Below, one piece after another: positions 61,232 to 64,000 of a stretch of DNA of 64,000 nucleotides. The stretch lies in contig CAYSKJ010000001.1 of NCBI GenBank assembly GCA_964431655.1, forward strand, positions 1 through 64,000. Direction: 5' to 3'. Positions within the stretch are counted from its first letter, which is position 1; the number at the start of each line of letters is the position of its first letter. Made by a program: the position numbers and the translations under genes. Source of the stretch: CAYMEV01 sp964431655 [NCBI: uncultured bacterium] (GTDB lineage Bacteria > CAYMEV01). The notes beneath the pieces were generated by a model. The model was given only the letters and a program-made list of their open reading frames with translations. It searched no databases and had not been told where the DNA came from.

Positions 61232-62563
61232 ATGATTAACAAATCTACAGCTTTGAAAAAGCTGGCAAAAAAAATAGATCCTGATATAGCAAAAAACAGC
61301 TGGTATCAGTGGAAATGGCATATCAGGAACAGCATCAGGGATATCAGTACCTTTGAAAACCTGCTGGATATAAGGTTTTCAAAACAGGAAAGGGAGTTTT
61401 ATGAAAATACCTGCAAAAAATTCCCCATGTCCATAACCCCTTATTATTTGTCTTTGATAGACGTGGATGATTTCAGGCATGACCCTGTCTTCAGGCAGTC
61501 CTTCCCATCAAGGGAGGAGCTTGTTATCAATCGTTATGACATGAAAGACCCTCTTTCCGAGGATAAGGACAGTCCTGTGGAGGGGGTAACACACCGGTAC
61601 CCGGACAGGGTGCTTTTCCACATATCCAATATATGCTCGATGTACTGCAGGCACTGCACCAGGAAGAGAAAAGTCGGGGATATTGACTATATACCTGACA
61701 GAAAGACTATCAAAAAAGGCATAGATTATATCAGCAGAACACCCCGGGTAAGGGATGTACTGCTTTCGGGAGGAGACCCCCTTATGCTTTCCGACGAGTA
61801 CCTGGAATGGATACTTAAGGAACTCAGGGCTATTCCCCATGTGGAGATAATCAGGATAGGTACAAGGATGCCAGTCGTCCTGCCTTACAGGATTACCGAC
61901 GAGCTTGTGGACATGCTTAAAAAGTATAATCCTTTGTGGCTTAATACTCATTTCAACCATCCAAGGGAGATAACAGCCTCTTCAAAGAAGGCTCTGGCCA
62001 GGCTTGCTGATGCTGGTATACCTCTCGGGAACCAGTCAGTACTTCTTTCAGGGGTAAATGACTGTCCAAGGATTATGAAAAATCTTGTCCACAAGCTTGT
62101 AGCCAACCGGGTAAGGCCCTATTATCTTTATCAGTGCGATCTTTCCGAAGGTTTAGAGCACTTCAGAACCCCTGTGGGCAAAGGTATTGAGATAATTGAG
62201 AATCTTATCGGCCATACCACGGGTTTTGCAGTTCCGACCTATGTCATAGATGCCCCCGGAGGCGGGGGGAAGATACCCATAATGCCCAATTACCTGATCA
62301 GCTGGTCCACTAACAAGGTTGTGCTGAGGAATTTTGAAGGTGTTATTACAACATATAAGGAACCTGATTCCTATGAGCCTATATTCTGCGACAGAAAATG
62401 TGACGATTGTGTTCTTCCTCTGAAAACCGATGAAGCCGAAGAATCAAAAGCTATTGGCATAAGCCAGCTTTTATCGGATTATGATAATACAATATCCCTT
62501 GTTCCCCAGGATAATGAAAGAATCAGCAGGCGGGAAGGCCAGGACGGGGAATCAGGGGATTAA
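61232..62563 (+). CDS. kamA: Lysine 2,3-aminomutase
   Basis: A 443-residue radical SAM enzyme that turns L-alpha-lysine into L-beta-lysine with PLP and a [4Fe-4S] cluster. The cluster motif is CSMYCRHC (Cys135, 139, 142), followed by [12 protein letters not shown] and the PLP Lys347 in [14 protein letters not shown]. The C-terminus has CDRKCDDC. The start was set at the ATG at 61232: GGAGGTG ends 9 bases upstream, whereas the earlier ATG at 61214 has no site. ablB follows after two bases. A TATAAT lies at 61030-61035 upstream with no clear -35 partner. Confidence 0.93.
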   Translation: MINKSTALKKLAKKIDPDIAKNSWYQWKWHIRNSIRDISTFENLLDIRFSKQEREFYENTCKKFPMSITPYYLSLIDVDDFRHDPVFRQSFPSREELVINRYDMKDPLSEDKDSPVEGVTHRYPDRVLFHISNICSMYCRHCTRKRKVGDIDYIPDRKTIKKGIDYISRTPRVRDVLLSGGDPLMLSDEYLEWILKELRAIPHVEIIRIGTRMPVVLPYRITDELVDMLKKYNPLWLNTHFNHPREITASSKKALARLADAGIPLGNQSVLLSGVNDCPRIMKNLVHKLVANRVRPYYLYQCDLSEGLEHFRTPVGKGIEIIENLIGHTTGFAVPTYVIDAPGGGGKIPIMPNYLISWSTNKVVLRNFEGVITTYKEPDSYEPIFCDRKCDDCVLPLKTDEAEESKAIGISQLLSDYDNTISLVPQDNERISRREGQDGESGD

Positions 62564-62565
62564 TC

Positions 62566-63423
62566 ATGGACAGCATTGAGATCATTGGAGCTGGAAGCAT
62601 TATCCAGCACGGGACTTACAATAACAGAATATACCTTATGAAACTTAACCCCGGGGATTACCCCGGGATTATACCGGTAATGGAAGAGAAAGCCGCCCGG
62701 GAAGGTTATGGCAAGATAACCGCAAAGGTCCCTGCCTCGGTTTATGATGGCTTTGTCAGCTCGGGCTACAAAAAGGAAGCTTTTATCCCCAGGTATTTTC
62801 CTGATGAAACAGACCTGTATTTTGTTTCGAGGTTTCTGGATGTTAAAAGGGCTGTCGATCCCAGGGAAGAGCGCTGTGACGATGTTGTAAGCACGGCTAT
62901 CTCCAGGGAAAAATCCAGCCGGCCCCGGTCCCTTCAAGACCCCTATTCATGCCGTCTGCTTGACGACAGGGATGTACAGCACATAACCGAGGTCTATAAA
63001 CAGGTTTTCAAAACCTATCCCTTTCCCATCTTTGACTGCAAATACATTAAAAAGACCATGAAGGAAAACCTCATCTATTTTGGAGTATTCCTTGACAAAA
63101 AAGAGCTGGTATCGGTTTCATCCACAGAGATGGACATGGAGAATAAAAGCGTTGAAATGACAGACTTCAGCACCCTTCCTGAGTACCGGGGGAATGGCTT
63201 TGCAGCCTGTCTCCTGTCCAGGATGGAGGAGGAGATGGACCGCATGGGGATAAGAACCTTCTATACCATCGCCAGGAGCATGTCCTACGGAATGAATATA
63301 ACCTTCGCCAAAAACAGCTATATTTATAGCGGAAGGCTTGTTAACAACACTAATATAAGCGGAAGCATAGAGAGCATGAATATCTGGTACAAAATCAGGG
63401 AGCATCGGAACAAGTCCAAATAA
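62566..63423 (+). CDS. ablB: Beta-lysine N6-acetyltransferase
   Basis: A 285-residue GNAT enzyme that acetylates beta-lysine to N-epsilon-acetyl-beta-lysine, a compatible solute of anaerobes and methanogens. The N-terminal half is family specific (EEKAAREGYGKITAKVPAS, EAFIPRYF); the GNAT fold is C-terminal, with PEYRGNGFAACLLSRME as the acetyl-CoA loop and NITFAKNSYIYSGRLVNNTNISG near the end. It is two bases after kamA, the canonical abl operon. A terminator follows the stop. Confidence 0.92.
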   Translation: MDSIEIIGAGSIIQHGTYNNRIYLMKLNPGDYPGIIPVMEEKAAREGYGKITAKVPASVYDGFVSSGYKKEAFIPRYFPDETDLYFVSRFLDVKRAVDPREERCDDVVSTAISREKSSRPRSLQDPYSCRLLDDRDVQHITEVYKQVFKTYPFPIFDCKYIKKTMKENLIYFGVFLDKKELVSVSSTEMDMENKSVEMTDFSTLPEYRGNGFAACLLSRMEEEMDRMGIRTFYTIARSMSYGMNITFAKNSYIYSGRLVNNTNISGSIESMNIWYKIREHRNKSK

Positions 63424-63424
63424 A

Positions 63425-63452
63425 AAAAGGCCCTCCGCCGGGAGGGCCTTTT
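63425..63452. terminator. Bidirectional Rho-independent terminator
   Basis: A perfect 10-bp stem (63427-63436 with 63441-63450) and a 4-base loop, flanked by A residues before it and T residues after it, so it can end both ablB on the plus strand and the convergent surface protein on the minus strand. Confidence 0.9.
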
Positions 63453-63470
63453 AATATAAATGCTTTTTAT

Positions 63471-63977
63471 TTACGGCGTAGAGGGGCTTGCTTCATCATC
63501 ATCATCATCCAGGATTTCCAGCGCCACATAGACCGTTGCCCCTGTTACCCCAGTAATAAGAGCGATACCGACAGGCGAGAGGAAAAAGATACCGGCAGGG
63601 CTGGTATTGAGCAGTAAATTCAGGTCAATCAGAACCGCTTCTTCACCGATTATCAGTCTGCCCTGAACATAATAGCTGGAAGCTTCTGTTGTCTCGTCTA
63701 CAGTATGGCTGCGGGTGAAAGACTTGACGCGGACTCTGATATCGAATTCACCCGGGGGCACGCTGTCAATCATGTAATAACCCGTATCATCAGTATAACC
63801 AGAAGGATATTCATTTCCTTCATTGTCAATCAGGAAGATTGTCCCGTTTTTTACTGCAGTTTCGCCGTCCCTGTAGAATAGGAAACCTGAAACCTTGGCT
63901 GCGGATACAGCAGGAACAAGAACGAAAAGGTTGATAATACAGAATATCAACAAGTATATCAGTAAAAATTTTCTCAT
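63471..63977 (-). CDS. Secreted protein with carboxypeptidase-regulatory-like domain and C-terminal membrane helix
   Basis: A 168-residue protein. The signal peptide is residues 1-26 (VPAVSAAKV, cleavage after VSA). Residues about 28-110 form a carboxypeptidase regulatory-like (CNA_B/prealbumin-type) beta fold with GFLFYRDGETAV, GYTDDTGYYMIDSVPPGEFDIRV. A hydrophobic segment (about 128-153) follows, then five Asp and a Glu/Ser/Pro tail. It could display the domain on the periplasmic face of a membrane. The start has AGGAGG 6 bases upstream. Function unknown. Confidence 0.72.
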   Translation of the reverse strand: MRKFLLIYLLIFCIINLFVLVPAVSAAKVSGFLFYRDGETAVKNGTIFLIDNEGNEYPSGYTDDTGYYMIDSVPPGEFDIRVRVKSFTRSHTVDETTEASSYYVQGRLIIGEEAVLIDLNLLLNTSPAGIFFLSPVGIALITGVTGATVYVALEILDDDDDEASPSTP

Positions 63978-64000
63978 AAAAATCCTCCCTGGGAAATTAA

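Noticed and set aside
61232-62563. Reading the aminomutase as EpmB for EF-P
   Set aside because: It has the longer KamA form with C-terminal Cys and is coupled to ablB; no epmA is nearby.
1-64000. Insertion sequences, prophage, CRISPR arrays and integrases
   Set aside because: No transposase, integrase, terminal repeat pair or regularly spaced repeat set was seen in any frame.

Overview
The window reads as a moderately AT-rich chromosomal segment of a Gram-negative (diderm), probably anaerobic bacterium. Evidence for an outer membrane and lipoprotein traffic: lgt, lspA and lnt, four lipobox or signal-peptide surface proteins, an LpxL-like acyltransferase and a PilT ATPase. Evidence for anaerobic metabolism: lysine 2,3-aminomutase, two further radical SAM proteins and a 2-hydroxyacyl-CoA dehydratase activase fusion. 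The chemoreceptor tip ([15 protein letters not shown]), the smf-smg-topA order and the EF-P, bactofilin and TPR-rich content resemble Desulfobacterota or Spirochaetota lineages, but the sequence alone does not fix the phylum. No insertion sequence, prophage, CRISPR array or integrase was seen, and no gene-free stretch exceeds 300 bases.

Layout. 1-1.7 kb: Ig-like (Big) lipoproteins. 1.7-4.7 kb: TPR, roadblock, aroQ, efp, lipM. 4.8-12.6 kb: a large acidic TPR protein, an ExeA-type AAA ATPase, tRNA-Gly(CCC), a bactofilin, then a periplasmic binding protein and a chemoreceptor. 12.6-18.5 kb: sugar nucleotide genes (glmU and a second nucleotidyltransferase), a GHL10 protein, folC and an HTH-TPR regulator. 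18.7-24.2 kb: dprA-smg-topA converging on rng. 24.3-34 kb: mixed short operons (acyltransferase, K+ channel, deacetylase, a Gln-rich protein, STAS, pyrE, PP-loop protein, ATP-grasp, GyrI-like, oligopeptide-binding lipoprotein, queC). 34-37.7 kb: a pseudokinase-AAA-TPR signalling protein. 37.6-40 kb: yraN, rplS, pilT on the minus strand. 40.1-46.1 kb: murB and a radical SAM / FAD / MATE cluster. 46.3-61 kb: a long plus-strand run ileS-lspA-lgt-rluD-hybrid kinase-activase fusion-lnt-P-type ATPase. 61.2-63.4 kb: kamA-ablB, the N-epsilon-acetyl-beta-lysine osmolyte pathway, ending at a shared terminator with a convergent surface protein.

How genes work together. Lgt, LspA and Lnt carry out all three steps of lipoprotein maturation and lie within 9.2 kb, serving lipoproteins such as those at 194, 945 and 33274. 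KamA makes beta-lysine and AblB acetylates it. The binding protein at 9531 and the MCP at 10455 look like a sensor pair without a transporter. dprA-smg-topA is a conserved order. Coding is dense: genes commonly overlap by ATGA or TTGA, and convergent pairs overlap by 4 to 85 bases. TTG starts are frequent, and several promoters place the start codon only a few bases after the predicted transcription start.

The strongest candidates for new biology are the 1203-residue protein at 34043 (degenerate kinase domain, P-loop ATPase and TPR array), the Gln-rich orphan at 26803-27426 whose ribosome binding site lies in a small hairpin, the tandem-ASKHA activase fusion with no partner dehydratase, the radical SAM / FAD / MATE group, and murB, whose reading frame has no ATG, GTG or TTG at the expected N-terminus. 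All functional statements are motif recognition by eye; no homology search was run.
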